From positions 1-64,000 of the forward strand of contig JAYMSP010000099.1 of the NCBI GenBank assembly GCA_036897095.1: DNA of 64,000 nucleotides. Reading direction: 5' to 3'. Each line of letters starts with the position of its first letter. The first letter of the stretch is position 1. A program made the position numbers and the translations under genes. The stretch is from Plantago elongata. Its lineage: Eukaryota > Streptophyta > Magnoliopsida > Lamiales > Plantaginaceae. Positions 1 through 11,008 of this stretch are shown here, one piece after another. The notes below the pieces were generated by a model. That model was not told the DNA's origin. It ran no database searches and saw nothing but the letters and a program-made list of their open reading frames with translations.

Positions 1-67
1 GATCCTTCTAGATGGTTCCCCCATGGACTTGGACTCTTTTTGGGCTTGGACCGCGCAACCTAAACGG

Positions 68-527
68 ACCGTGACAAAGAGCTCTCTTCAAGCGAAGAGC
101 TCCCCGCGAGCAAGAAGCTCTCTTCTAGCTAAGAGCTCCCTGCGAGCAAGAGCTCTCCTTCGAGCAAAGATCTCCCCGCGAGCAAGATGTTATCTTCTAG
201 CTGAGAGCCCCCAGCGAACAAGAGCTCTCTTCAAGTGAAGAGCTCCCCGCGAGCAAGAAGCTCTCTTCCAGCTAAGAGCTCCCCGCGAGCAAGAACTCTC
301 TTCGAGCAAAGACCTCCCCGTAAGCAAGATGTTCTCTTCCAGCTAAAATATCTCCCCGCGAGCAAGAGCTCTCTTCGAGCAAAGATCTTCCCGCGAGCAA
401 GATGTTCTCTTCCAGCTAAGAGCTCCCCGCGAGCAAGAGCTCTCTTCGAGCAAAGATCTCCCCGCAAGCAAGATGTTCTCTTCCAGCTAAAATATCTCCC
501 CGCGAGCAAGAGCTCTCTTCGAGCAAA
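68..527. repeat. GC-rich minisatellite, about 72-bp units
   Basis: Diverged head-to-tail units are built from two related halves of about 36 bp. Each half carries a GAGCTC-rich stretch followed by CCCCGCGAGCAAG. The unit length is close to a multiple of three, so long open frames appear on both strands; these are by-products of the periodicity, not genes. The array joins directly onto a second array of unrelated 78-bp units and then onto copia-type coding sequence. Confidence 0.85.
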
Positions 528-822
528 GAATACTAGTGCGAGTGCCTCGATTGGACATCGGCCTCGACACATCACGGACCCTCGATTACACTCGGGTCGT
601 GCAAAGAATACTAGTGTGAGTGCCTCGATTGAACATCGGCCTCGACACATCGCGGACCCTCGATTACATTCGGGCCGTGCAAAGAATACAAGTGCGAGTG
701 TCTCGACTGAACATCGGCCTCGACACATCGCGGACCCTCGATTACACTCGGGCCGTGCAAAGAATACTAGTGCGAGTGCCTCAACTGAACACCGGCCTCG
801 ACACATCACGGACCCTCGATTA
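528..822. repeat. minisatellite, four 78-bp units
   Basis: Units begin at 528, 606, 684 and 762 with GAATACTAGTG or a close variant and run on through CATCGGCCTCGACACATC. Spacing is exactly 78 bp (26 codons), which keeps frames open on both strands without implying a protein. The last unit breaks off near 822, just before the copia-type coding sequence. Confidence 0.92.
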
Positions 823-831
823 CACTGTGAT

Positions 832-1966
832 GAGATATACTATCTCATCAAAGTTGTGAAAGGGGTATTGAGGTTTATCAAAGGTACAATGGATCATGGA
901 TTGTATTTCAAGAAGGTGGAGGATTCTGATCAACCTTTGGTGGGATATGTGGATGTTGATTATGCATCTAATGCTAACACAAGGAAGTCTAACACAAGAT
1001 ATGCGTTTACTCTATATGAAACTGCTATAAGCTGGAAAAGCTCACAACAACAAGTGGTGGCTCTATCAACTACATAGGCTGAATTCATTGTACTGACATA
1101 AGCAATTAAGGAAGCTTTGTGGCTTAAGGGTTTACTTGAGGAGCTTGACATATATCAGGGTGTGTTACAGTGTATTATGATAACCAAAGTGCAATACAGT
1201 TGTCTAAACATCAAGTGTTTCATGAGAGGACTAAGCTCATTGATGTGAGGATGTACTATATCAGAGATGTGATTGATGAGGGAAGTATCAAAGTGAAAAA
1301 GATACATACTTCTGTGAACATGGCTGATAGCTTGACTAAATTTACCTGTGTCGAAGTTTCAGCTTTGTTCATTATTAATGAAAGTGCGGGAAGGTCTGCT
1401 CCAACCTTAGGAGCGACATTGGAGTACTAGAGTGGAATTCAATTTAAGGTGGAGATTTGTGAAGAGTAGATTGAATTCAGAGAGGTTTAAACTGTTAAGT
1501 ATTGAGGGCAATGTTACATCAACAGTCAGATAGACAGTGGGAATAACACTGGGACGTTATCGTGAGCTGACAGCTGGAATAAGTTGTTGAAGCAGCTGAG
1601 AGCGTGAGTTCACATGGGCTGAGTGATGTGTCATTCACTGGTTGGCTTGTGACACGTTATGACATGTGATATGGTGTCATAGCATGCATATATAAGGCTG
1701 GAAGGCTTCTACAATGAAGAGTTAGTTAGTATCGCAACAGAATTAGTTAACTTCTTCTTCAAGCTTCTGAAAACAGTTTTCTCTGAGATTTCAATAGGTA
1801 CTCAGTAATTCTCCATTATTGAAGTGTTGTTGTATCATTGTAAACGATACAATAATAGAATTTCTGGTTACTCCAGTGGACGTAGACATTTGTCGAACCA
1901 CGTAAAACTTTGTGTTATTGAGTTGTTTGATTAATTGTTCGTGTGATATTTGTCTCAACTGTCATA
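832..1966 (+). mobile_element. Ty1/copia LTR-retrotransposon fossil, 3' end
   Basis: The translation around 850-1350 shows the end of the reverse transcriptase (LRFIKGT) and an RNase H domain (VGYVDVDYAS, ISWKSSQQQVVALST, YYDNQSAIQLSKH, VNMADSLTK), the typical 3' end of copia pol. A purine-rich tract near 1443-1457 is a likely polypurine tract. A 3' LTR probably starts at 1458 with TGTGAAG and has a TATATAA box near 1688. Its right end is uncertain; 1966 is an estimate from a CA near a change in composition. The copy is broken in several places. No 5' LTR lies in the window, so age and target duplication cannot be judged. Confidence 0.8.
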
Positions 1967-2028
1967 GCAACGCCGTAGAATTGATTGTCATTGTGTTTAG
2001 TGATCGGTTGATTGAGCTAAACGTAGCA

Positions 2029-2188
2029 AGTGTAATCTAGCTTAGAAGTAGAATTAGATTACAATTAATTTTTCTAACTCTAGAGTAATTAGTTAGATAT
2101 ACTTTATACAAAATAGATCTAACTAATTATTTTAGAGTTATGAAAATTAATTCTAATCTATTTTACTTCTATTAAGCTAGATTACACT
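2029..2188. repeat. 160-bp near-perfect palindrome (MITE-like)
   Basis: The left arm, about 2029-2098, starts AGTGTAATCTAGCTTA. The right arm, about 2115-2188, ends with its reverse complement, AGCTAGATTACACT. The arms match along most of about 70 bp around a loop of some 16 bp. A short AT-rich element of this form is most likely a foldback MITE. I could not define a convincing target duplication. Confidence 0.8.
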
Positions 2189-2228
2189 AATATATTAATT
2201 CTAGTCTATTTACATAATCTATACTTTA

Positions 2229-2379
2229 TATGTATGAATTCGTCTTTAAGACTAGTAGACGACGATGAACAATTTATTTCCGATTCTACATGACCTTTGT
2301 ATATGTGAATTTGTCTTTCAGGACTATATAAGTAGACTACGATGAACAATTTATTTTTGATTGTACATAACTTTCGTAT
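2229..2379. repeat. tandem duplication, two diverged units of about 75 bp
   Basis: Both units contain a GAATT(C/T)GTCTTT start, the string GATGAACAATTTATTT and a CTTTCGTAT or CTTTGTAT end. The second copy begins about 2303. No coding potential was seen. Confidence 0.7.
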
Positions 2380-3844
2380 GTATAATTTCGTTTTTGAAAT
2401 GAAAGAGTATTCGTTCTGATTGAATATATTCACTTGCATATGTAGTTGCATTAAATATGTTCGTTCTGTTCTTCATGAATACTGAAGTCTGAACCCAGCC
2501 CCTTGAAACAATTTTTGGACCTCGTACATAACATATTTATACCCAATTAATGAATTCAGAGGTGGATTGGAATAGCATTCAAATATCGCATTTGAATGCT
2601 ACTTAAAAATTTTGTATTTATTATGACATTTAAATACCGAAGATCGAAATGACTCTACAGTAGTAACATTTTTTTCAACCTATATAACAAACTTATAATA
2701 CCCTATTCAATTACAATTCTATACCAAATACAATTTTAACAATCCCACTACAATTTCAAACACTATTCAAACATTTAAATCGGAACAATTAAATCGCATG
2801 AAAACCAACCAACCCCTCCGACATTTTTGTCCGAATTGAACAAAAAGGCTGTTTTGGGAATACATCTGCTTGATGTCAAGATTGTACTCAACTTTATACT
2901 ACTGCTGTACTATTACTGCATTTTTAAAATACTGAGTGATAGACTTAATTAATTATCTTAATATTAATCATAATGTGTTGAACATGTTTCTAATTGAATG
3001 ACTCATGACGTGTTCTATTTCACTCCACACACTTGCCCCCAAACTCTGACTTTTCCCTACTTCATTACAAAAATATCCCTTCTCCACACCCCCATTTCCC
3101 CATTTTAGCACTATTTAATATTTAATCACGGTGAAATTTATGCAATTAATACATTTAAAACGTTTCAAAACTTTATATATATGTTATTATTTCCATTCAA
3201 ATAACATTAAAAACCCATAATTACTATTTTTCAGATACATATTAAGTAAATCCAACAAACTCACGTAATAGCCTGCAAACTATAAAAGTCAAGTTAAATC
3301 CCAACAAGTTGTGATAGGCCAATTTATGAGTTATGAAATGCAAAAAAATTCTACCATATCATTTGTTTGTAATCAAGAGGATCTTAAATGTATTATTAAG
3401 TGAAGTTTTATATCCATACGTTAATAAAAATAACTTACGTAGAATAGAATACGTGTTAATTATCTATATTACATTATCTAACATATTACATGAATATGGA
3501 ATTATAAGTAATCATACCAACTCTAAAGTATGAATAATATATGATCAATCGGATCATCGGAATCTAACCAAAAGAGAAAAAAAGTAAAAGCATATACAGA
3601 GTATCTCTTTCCCTTTCCACTTTGAAGTGAACTAATCTCTTACGCGCTCTTTCTTCTTCTAAACAAAACATGCCATTTTCCTTCTTAGCGTCCTAGTTCA
3701 TTCCTACAAGACTAAGTCTTGTCTCCGGTCCTCTTCAACAAACCGCGTACTTTCCTTCCCTTATTAATTTTCTCACTTTCTTCCTCCTATTTCAAACAAC
3801 ACACTCACATTCATTCATTCATTCTCTAATTTTCTCTTCACAAC
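2380..3844. other. AT-rich spacer and upstream region of the receptor kinase
   Basis: No gene seen. From 3590 to 3840 the top strand is rich in C and T (runs of TCTT, CTTC and ATTCATTC), a common look for a plant promoter-proximal region and 5' leader. I could not fix a TATA box or start site. Confidence 0.4.
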
Positions 3845-3871
3845 ATGAAAAAACAGCCATTTCATGGCTAA
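3845..3871 (+). promoter_or_regulatory. short upstream ORF overlapping the kinase start
   Basis: An ATG at 3845 opens an eight-codon frame (MKKQPFHG) whose TAA ends at 3871, overlapping the main ATG at 3864 in another frame. If the leader starts upstream of 3845, scanning ribosomes meet this ATG first. It could lower translation of the kinase. Confidence 0.45.
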
Positions 3872-6173
3872 CTTCTCTCTAAAAATCCTTTCTTTCCTAC
3901 TATCAACACTTCTTCTCATAGCCCTCATTTTGCCAGAAACATACTCACTTCCTACCGTCGCCATATCGGAAACCGGAAACCAAACACTAATCTGTGCAAT
4001 CACGCAGACACCAAACACTTCCCTCCAGTTCCTCAACTGCACAAGTTTTCCTCAGAGAACTCAGATTCAGCTTAACACTCCGTTTACGTCGATTTCCGGT
4101 CTTGTTGGAGGAAATGGCTTCTTATGTGCCATGAGCACGTTCTATTCTATATCCTCTTCAGTCATGATTTGCTGGAGATTCTCAACGGCCACCAGTAACA
4201 TGACTTACACAAGAGTTTACCGTGGTCCGATTCTAACAGAACTTGAATCAGGAAACTCGAATATTTGTGGCGTGACGAACGGTTCAAGCCCTGCACAATG
4301 CTGGCCACGGCAGAGGTTTAACAGTGCTGGAGAAGTTTTCTCATCGAATCTTGCGGTTGGAGAGGATTTTGTTTGTGGATTGTCGAGTTCAGGCCTAATT
4401 CGATGCTTTGGAAGTTACACAAATGTCACTGATCGGGAGCCGAGGGGGAATTTCGAGCAAATTGCAGCCGGCTTTCATGAAGCTTGTGGGGTCTATACCA
4501 ATGGGAGTTTGGAGTGTTGGGGACATGTGACAACAGGAAGGCCGTCTCAGGGCCTGTTTAAAGCGATTACATTGGGGGAAAATCGCGGTTGTGCCATAAC
4601 CTGGCCTAATAGTACAGTTGTTTGTTGGGGAGACAACGGATTCAGCTTGCCTGGTATGTTACGTGATGAACGATTCATCGCTATTGAAGCAAAGCAGAGG
4701 ATCTTTTGTGGTGTCGTGGTGTCTAATTATTCGTTGTTTTGTTGGGGTGGTGTAGATTTCGATTCTAATCCCATGGTGCTCTCTAATGTAATTCCAGGTC
4801 CTTGTAGAGCTACAACTGAATGTGCAGATCATGATCCTTTGCCAAACTATGAGCAATATTGCCCACAAGGTCTAATGATATGTCTGTCCAGAGTTGATCA
4901 GCAAGCATTGCCAATGCCACCAACGCCATCACCGCAGTCTCCTGGTGACACAAGAAGGAGAGAGTGGAACCGTAGCATGGTGGTCTTTCTGGTTGTCGGT
5001 TGCGTAGGATCCTTCTGTTTGTTAGTATCAGTGTCTGTACTTGTGTTTACGCGGTATTTCAAGGTTAGAGGAACCCGGATCCATGACTCAGGCCGCCTAG
5101 AGCAGGATGGCCGGGGTCATGAACAGAGCAATCCACAGCCAGCCTCACCGGTATTGGACAAGAAGCTTAGCCACATGATAAGCATGGGAACTGGAGGTCA
5201 ATTGGAGGAATTCCCTCTTGAACAATTGCTTAAAGTAACCGAAAACTTCTCTGAGGATCATAAGATTGGTTCGGGAAGCTTTGGGACGGTCTATTACGCT
5301 ATACTTGAGAATGGACGCGAAGTGGCAATAAAGAGAGCTGAAGCTTCAGCCACACAATCAGCAAGCACCATCAAACGTGAGCAAGATGACACTGACTCCG
5401 CGTTCATGAATGAACTAGAGTTTCTCTCGCGTCTAAATCACAAGAACCTTGTTAGATTGTTTGGTTTCTGTGAAGATTGCAAGGAGCGTGTGTTAGTGTA
5501 CGAGTACATGAGCAACGGTAGCCTTTACGATCATCTCCACAAGCCAGACCATTCGCCTCTCATGTCATGGGCTACAAGAATCAAAATAGCCCTTGATGCG
5601 GCTAGGGGCATCGAGTACCTCCATGAGTTTGCTGTCCCACGCATCATACACCGCGATATCAAGTCATCCAACATACTACTCGACTCAACTTTGACTGCCA
5701 AGGTATCCGATTTTGGCCTCTCGTTGTTAGGCCCCCAAGGCGACGAGGATCATCTCTCATTGCACGCCGCAGGCACAATGGGATATGTGGATCCAGAGTA
5801 CTATAGATGTCAAATGTTGACGAGCAAGAGCGACGTCTACAGTTTCGGCATAGTATTACTAGAGTTGTTATCAGGAAAGAAGGCAATTCACAAGAATGAG
5901 GACGGGGTACCAAGGAACGTAGTCGATTACACGGTCCCTTACATCCTTCAAGATGAAATTCATAGGGTTCTCGACCGCAGGGTGCCACCCCCGACCCCTT
6001 ACGAGATCGAGGCCGTGGCATACGTTGGTTACTTGGCTGCGGATTGCATAAAGCCGGAAGGTTGCAATAGGCCTACAATGAGTGAAGTTGTAAGCGACTT
6101 AGATCGAGCATTGGAGGCATGTTTGGCTCCTCCCAGTGCCTTATCAAGGTCTACAACAGATTCGTCGGGATAG
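3864..6173 (+). CDS. CRINKLY4-related receptor-like kinase (CCR4-like)
   Basis: This intronless frame encodes a 769-aa plasma-membrane receptor kinase. A signal peptide (about residues 1-28) precedes an ectodomain with CRINKLY4/RCC1-like repeats, seen as recurring C-W-G motifs such as LECWG, VVCWG and LFCWG, then a Cys-rich stretch near 310-340. A transmembrane helix covers about 372-394. The kinase domain has the glycine loop IGSGSFG from 468, catalytic HRD at 596-598 (HRDIKSSN), DFG at 616 and GTMGYVDPEYY in the activation segment, so it looks active. Length and lack of introns fit the CCR3/CCR4 branch of the ACR4 family, better than ACR4 itself (about 895 aa). That family acts in cell-layer and meristem signalling; ligand and exact orthology are not visible here. 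An overlapping short upstream ORF precedes the start. Confidence 0.93.
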   Translation: MANFSLKILSFLLSTLLLIALILPETYSLPTVAISETGNQTLICAITQTPNTSLQFLNCTSFPQRTQIQLNTPFTSISGLVGGNGFLCAMSTFYSISSSVMICWRFSTATSNMTYTRVYRGPILTELESGNSNICGVTNGSSPAQCWPRQRFNSAGEVFSSNLAVGEDFVCGLSSSGLIRCFGSYTNVTDREPRGNFEQIAAGFHEACGVYTNGSLECWGHVTTGRPSQGLFKAITLGENRGCAITWPNSTVVCWGDNGFSLPGMLRDERFIAIEAKQRIFCGVVVSNYSLFCWGGVDFDSNPMVLSNVIPGPCRATTECADHDPLPNYEQYCPQGLMICLSRVDQQALPMPPTPSPQSPGDTRRREWNRSMVVFLVVGCVGSFCLLVSVSVLVFTRYFKVRGTRIHDSGRLEQDGRGHEQSNPQPASPVLDKKLSHMISMGTGGQLEEFPLEQLLKVTENFSEDHKIGSGSFGTVYYAILENGREVAIKRAEASATQSASTIKREQDDTDSAFMNELEFLSRLNHKNLVRLFGFCEDCKERVLVYEYMSNGSLYDHLHKPDHSPLMSWATRIKIALDAARGIEYLHEFAVPRIIHRDIKSSNILLDSTLTAKVSDFGLSLLGPQGDEDHLSLHAAGTMGYVDPEYYRCQMLTSKSDVYSFGIVLLELLSGKKAIHKNEDGVPRNVVDYTVPYILQDEIHRVLDRRVPPPTPYEIEAVAYVGYLAADCIKPEGCNRPTMSEVVSDLDRALEACLAPPSALSRSTTDSSG

Positions 6174-6841
6174 TTCCATTTTTCAATTCATGTAACGTTT
6201 CAGATGTCGTGAAATGACGACTCTTTATGTTTTTGTTCAAGTTTCGTCACTTGATGTAGATATGTTGTGGATATGTAGTTCATAGTGTAGCCCAAAAAGG
6301 CTTATATATACTTCAATTCTTTATTTCTACTTCTGCATATATATATTAAGCGATACTGGAAACACCTATAAATTTAAAGGCTGATTAGTATAGAAATTGA
6401 ATTGACATTTTGATGAATTTTGATGAAATTGTGTTTGGAATGGAATTGAAATGGAGGTATTTGAAGTGTATTTTAGGCCAAATCACTATTCATCGGGCCA
6501 AATGTACCGATTTAAATGTTTTCACAAATAATCCCTTAATCTCGTGTACTTCGAAATTATACGAACTTTCAATATTGAAACTGCCCTACTCCTACTGCAT
6601 GGGTTGGTGAAAAAATTCAAGGTCAAAAGTCCTTACACTCTATAGAAGTGTAGAACAAGTCTTGGTTGCAAAAAAGTCAATGGCGAGGCAAACAATTTTG
6701 AATTTTGAAGTGCTATATGAGGAAAAAGGCAAATTTTGCAGTTTAGTACTCCATTATTCTATTCTTTTGCACTGACCTACTTATATATTGCACCCTCACA
6801 CACTCCTCATTTCTTGTGATGATCATTCATCATCATCATCG

Positions 6842-6878
<37 letters not shown>

Positions 6879-7096
6879 TATTGATTAAAAGTCTCCATGT
6901 AGAAGACAAATGAAGACTTACAAAGGAGTTGAAGCCTAATTACAAAAAAAAAAAAGTCATTACCACATCCACCACTAACTTAAAAATGCAAGTCTATGGA
7001 AGCTTGTCAATCACGTGGAATTGGAAGCATATGTGGAACATTTTTGGTAGATTATCATTATCTCTTGCTTGTGGGGTTTGGTTCTAGGGAGTCCAC
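6174..7096. other. 3' flank and AT-rich spacer
   Basis: This holds the kinase 3' flank and a (TA)n microsatellite at 6842-6874. No gene seen. Confidence 0.5.
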
Positions 7097-7105
7097 AATA
7101 AAATC

Positions 7106-7936
7106 TGGGTGAAAGTCATTTTTAGTCCTAAAGTTTGGAGTCTGACATGCACAATACAACGTTTGTTCTTTCTGACAAATTTAGTCATGTATTTCATGAT
7201 TTTCGGTAATTTTAGTCTTTTAGTCGAAAATTAAACTTTGACCACGTTAACTGTTGAGGTGTCAATATGATCAAACAATCTTTCTCAATTTGAAGTTACA
7301 CCTCGATGCTACATAATACTAGAAAAGAAAAGTTCAAATAAAAATTGAAAATTGAGTTTAAATCAAAAACAAAAAATAGAATATAACATAAAACAAAACT
7401 TAATTAGAATTACAAAAAAAAAAAAAAAACGGGTTGACTATTATACCCGTTAGACTGGTAATTGAAAAGGCAAAATCATATCACTAACCCCTAAAATCAT
7501 ATCACTAAAGTAGAAGAAGAATTGGTGTTCTAATATATATGTTTATAGAAAAAGGGATTAGGGTTTTTTTTGGGAATTTTGGCGCTTTTCTCTGGGTCAA
7601 TGGTCTTTTTCGTTTTTTTATTATAATTTTAATTGCATTTTATTTTATTATTTACTCTCTATTTTATTTTGAATTAAAAGTGAAATTTTTAGTATTTGTT
7701 TTAATTTTTTCTTTTTCTAGTACTAGGTGGCATCTAGGTCTAAGTCTAAATTGAAAGAGAGTGTTTGACCATGTTGACACATCAGCAGTCAACATGGTCA
7801 AAGGTCGATTTTTCGACCAAAAAATTAAAATTGTCGAAAATCATGAAATAGAGGACTAAATTTGCCGGAGAGAGCAAACGATGTATTGCGCGTACCAGAC
7901 CCCCTAAACTTTGGGACCAAAAATGTCTTTCTCCCC
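7106..7936. mobile_element. Mutator-type foldback MITE with 9-bp target duplication
   Basis: Identical AATAAAATC copies at 7097-7105 and 7937-7945 flank the element, the 9-bp target duplication typical of Mutator-like elements. The ends are inverted: TGGGTGAAAGTCATTTTT at the left against the complement GGGGAGAAAGACATTTTT at the right, with 3 mismatches in 18. Inverted similarity continues inward for at least 200 bp and, more weakly, to roughly 330 bp per arm, including a TTTCATGATTTTCG motif in each. The 831-bp element has no transposase, so it is non-autonomous. Confidence 0.88.
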
Positions 7937-8054
7937 AATAAAATCATCCAAAACGTAATCTTCACTCTCTCGGCCTTTGAAGTGATATAGAGTATACCAA
8001 GTCTCATAAAAGTCCTGATACGTTTAAAGAGTCCAAAGAGACCCCTAGTTCTTA

Positions 8055-8370
8055 ACACATATATTGTCTAGTTTTTATATAAACACCTTGTGTCTTAGCT
8101 TTTAACACATTTCGTCTAGGTTCTTTAAATATTTGTCTAGTTTTTCATGTTACGTCCTTATGTTGTGCAGTTGTGTTGAACTGTCTAGTTTTTAGTATTA
8201 CTTAACTTTTACAATATATTGTCTGGGTTTGTAACTATATTGTGTAGTTTTATTACTTTTACAAAAATTTACTCACTCGATGTAACATAATTGTCTGGTT
8301 TTTACATTATATTGTCTAGTTTATCAAATGAATTTTTTAATTTTTATGTTATATTGTTTAGTTTTGACTT
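8055..8370. repeat. degenerate repeats of TTGTCTAGTTTTT
   Basis: Roughly eight to ten variants of ATATTGTCTAGTTTTTA recur at irregular 20-60 bp steps (near 8064, 8130, 8185, 8215, 8240, 8290, 8310 and 8350). A lone copy also lies near 12828. No open frame. Confidence 0.6.
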
Positions 8371-9480
8371 GGCGTAGTTTTAATGAATCCGGGTCAAAAT
8401 ATCCGTAAAAAATAATCAAATATCAAGTTAAGAAGAAACGTAAAATTATTTAATTTTATTATTTGAATGGGATTTTTAAAATTCTTATATATAAAAGGGT
8501 CTCTCGTAAAATGGACTATAGAGTAAGTATTATTATACTAGTGAATGGCCTTGAGTGTATGAAATGTTCGTCAAATGATCTTTATAACAACATATTAACA
8601 TGTTAGTGAAAATTTAATAAGTTATGTATAAAATCAAAAAAAATACAAGACGTACGGAAATATTGAAGACCTCTTTTTTAGACGATTGGCACAACCTTTT
8701 TGTATTATCCTTCTTTGACGTTCTCAACTTCAACCTTCCTTTCAAACGTTTCTTCATGTTCAACAAAATATTTTTATTTATGTTGAATTTGTTAAGATTT
8801 AGGCGTGTTCTCCTCAATTAAAAATTATTTTAGTTCAGTTCAGTATAGTTCAATTCAGTTTTATTCAATTTAATATAGTAAATTTCAGTTGAATAGAACA
8901 CAATCATGGAATTGTCCTTACAATTGATGTTGGCTGAAATGGTTCAATCACTCCTCCAAACGAACAAATGCATATTTATTTCACCCTCTAAAAGCGATAA
9001 AAAGAAATGAGGTAGTCTAGTTCGAAAGTCTCAATAATAAATGCTATATAGGCCCATATATTGTAAGTGGAGCCACTATTGAAACAACCATTAGTTGTTT
9101 TATATACGCATCAGATGTATAAAGAAGTTGTGTTAAAAATAAAATTTCTAAATTAAAACACTGATGTTTTCAACGTTAAAAATCACAAAATAACCATTTT
9201 AAGCATTTGTTAGCATTGTACAGTAAGATTGAGAATGAGTAACACCTTATGTAAACTGGATGAATTTTGAGAGGGGCAATTTGCATTTCAAAATTTATAC
9301 GGATAGATACCTCAGTGATGAAACTTTATGGGCTAAATTGTTATTATACATATAATAAGTGGTCAAATCTACATAAATTCAATAATTGAGCCTAAACCCT
9401 GGAATATTCGTGGAATACAGGACTATATTTCTACATTCGACCAAAATCACTTTCCAATCAAACGACATCGTACAGATTTC
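8371..9480. other. AT-rich spacer upstream of the INH3-like gene
   Basis: No gene recognised. Near 8820-8900 there is a run of CAGTTCAGTATAGTTCAATT-like short repeats. The leader of the next gene probably lies in the last 100 bp. Confidence 0.4.
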
Positions 9481-9518
9481 CCCAAATTGAAAACCTTCCA
9501 AACCCTAACCCTCCAACA

Positions 9519-9872
9519 ATGGCCAGACCCACCGGAAGCAGGCAGCTGATCACCACCGCATCCACCACCCCTTCCACTGCAACCACAACTATAACCCTGG
9601 AAACGACGTCATCTTCCAATCAGCACCAGCCCCAAATCAGAGACTCGTTGGTTTTGAAACTGAAGCCTCTTAAGAAGAAGGTTTCATGGAAGGAAGGTAC
9701 TGTGGACAACGAGTTCATGAACAAGAAGAGTTCCAAGAAATGCTGCATATTTCACAAGGAGAAGCCGTTTGATGAGGACGATTCAGATGCCGATGATTGC
9801 GATCATGATCATGGCGATGTTGCTGGTGGTGAAGATGCTAAACCGGATGACAGTTGTTGTGTGGATCATTGA
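9519..9872 (+). CDS. INH3: protein phosphatase 1 inhibitor-3 (PPP1R11/INH3 family)
   Basis: The 117-aa product belongs to the small, unstructured inhibitor-3 family, which binds type-one protein phosphatase in the nucleus and cytoplasm. The family core is intact: a basic run followed by the RVxF-type docking motif KVSW (residues 54-57), then EGTVDNEF, a [18 protein letters not shown] block and an acidic tail. Residues 1-45 are Thr/Ser-rich and low in complexity, as is common in this family. Length is close to the roughly 107 aa I recall for the Arabidopsis protein. The ATG at 9519 is the first in frame and no intron is needed. It stands alone, with no functional link to its neighbours. Confidence 0.92.
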   Translation: MARPTGSRQLITTASTTPSTATTTITLETTSSSNQHQPQIRDSLVLKLKPLKKKVSWKEGTVDNEFMNKKSSKKCCIFHKEKPFDEDDSDADDCDHDHGDVAGGEDAKPDDSCCVDH

Positions 9873-11003
9873 TAGGGATTTGTTTCTGTAAGTTTACAAC
9901 TGGATGAGTCGAACAGACCGTTCTTCTGGTATTGTATTGCAGTTTGGGGATTTATGTAGAGTTTATGGAAGTTAATGCTGATTACAGGAACTTGCTTAAC
10001 TATTTGTTGACGTTGTTTCTGTTTCACCCAACAGTGATGTGTTTGATTATGATCTTATATGCTGCATATTTGTTATCGCAAGTGTAAAATTCGGGAATGT
10101 CCTGTAGATTGGATATATCTGGTATCTGCCCTGAAAGTTGTAATGTTTCTGTCTTTTGGCTGCTGAAGTAATATGATTTTCACCCTTCAACGTTTGTAGT
10201 TCGTATGAATGTCCACTTCGTGGTTGGTTTGAATTTCTGGCAATGTAGTGTTTTCCGGTTTTCATTAGTCTTTTGCTGTTATGGTTGCTCTGACTGCTGC
10301 AGAATGACTATGTAAGACGTGATTAATGTGAAAGTTCTCCAGAGATATATGTGAGTTGTGACATTGCTTGGTTTACTATCCTTTTATCTATCCACGAGTA
10401 ATGCGTTATTTAGTAACTTTATACTTGCAGTCAGAATAAATGACCTTGACTATTAACAGCATCAAATGTATGTGCTGGAAGACCATAAAAGGAGGTAGAT
10501 TCTAATCAAGATAGTTTTGTATATCTGTCTTGGAATGTTGGACAGTGTGACTTGTATGTAAAACTAGTTTGAGTGCAATTATATGAAGGAACATGGTTGC
10601 TGCATAAAGCTTTGAAGTATGAATGACCTGACTTGTTCTGTGTGATAGAGTGGCTCTCTTGTCAGTTTTGCTCTTTTGTATTGCATAGTTACTAGTTAGT
10701 GCTCAAATGGAGAATTATGTTCAACATGCATGAGAGCATAGGGTGCTGCTTGCTTTCTCTAGCACTGTTTGTTACATTTGCCTTGTGGACTTGTGGTAGT
10801 TACAGAAGTAATACGGTTTTGTTGATTTATTTACTTATTAGATAGTTCTGTCTAAATTTAAGATCTTGTGTAGTTGCCCTGCTTCTCTTCAACAGTCCAT
10901 AGCTGCTGTAGTTACTGATTGTTGCATAAATCAGTTTAATTCAAAGCATTTCCTCTAGGAGCTGTCTTGAATTTGTGCAGGCATAGCGGGCTGTGAATTG
11001 TGA
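9873..11003. other. 3' flank of the INH3-like gene and spacer
   Basis: T-rich sequence with no recognisable coding region. Part is likely the 3' untranslated region or read-through of the gene to its left. It ends at the 5-bp target duplication of the LTR element. Confidence 0.4.
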
Positions 11004-11008
11004 TACTT

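Noticed and set aside
23-1077. Long overlapping open frames on both strands (71, 280 and 192 codons)
   Set aside because: They run through minisatellites whose periods are multiples of three, and the plus-strand one continues into copia RNase H sequence. No independent gene is supported.
5659-6021. 120-codon minus-strand frame opposite the kinase domain
   Set aside because: It is a shadow of the kinase coding strand with no family features.
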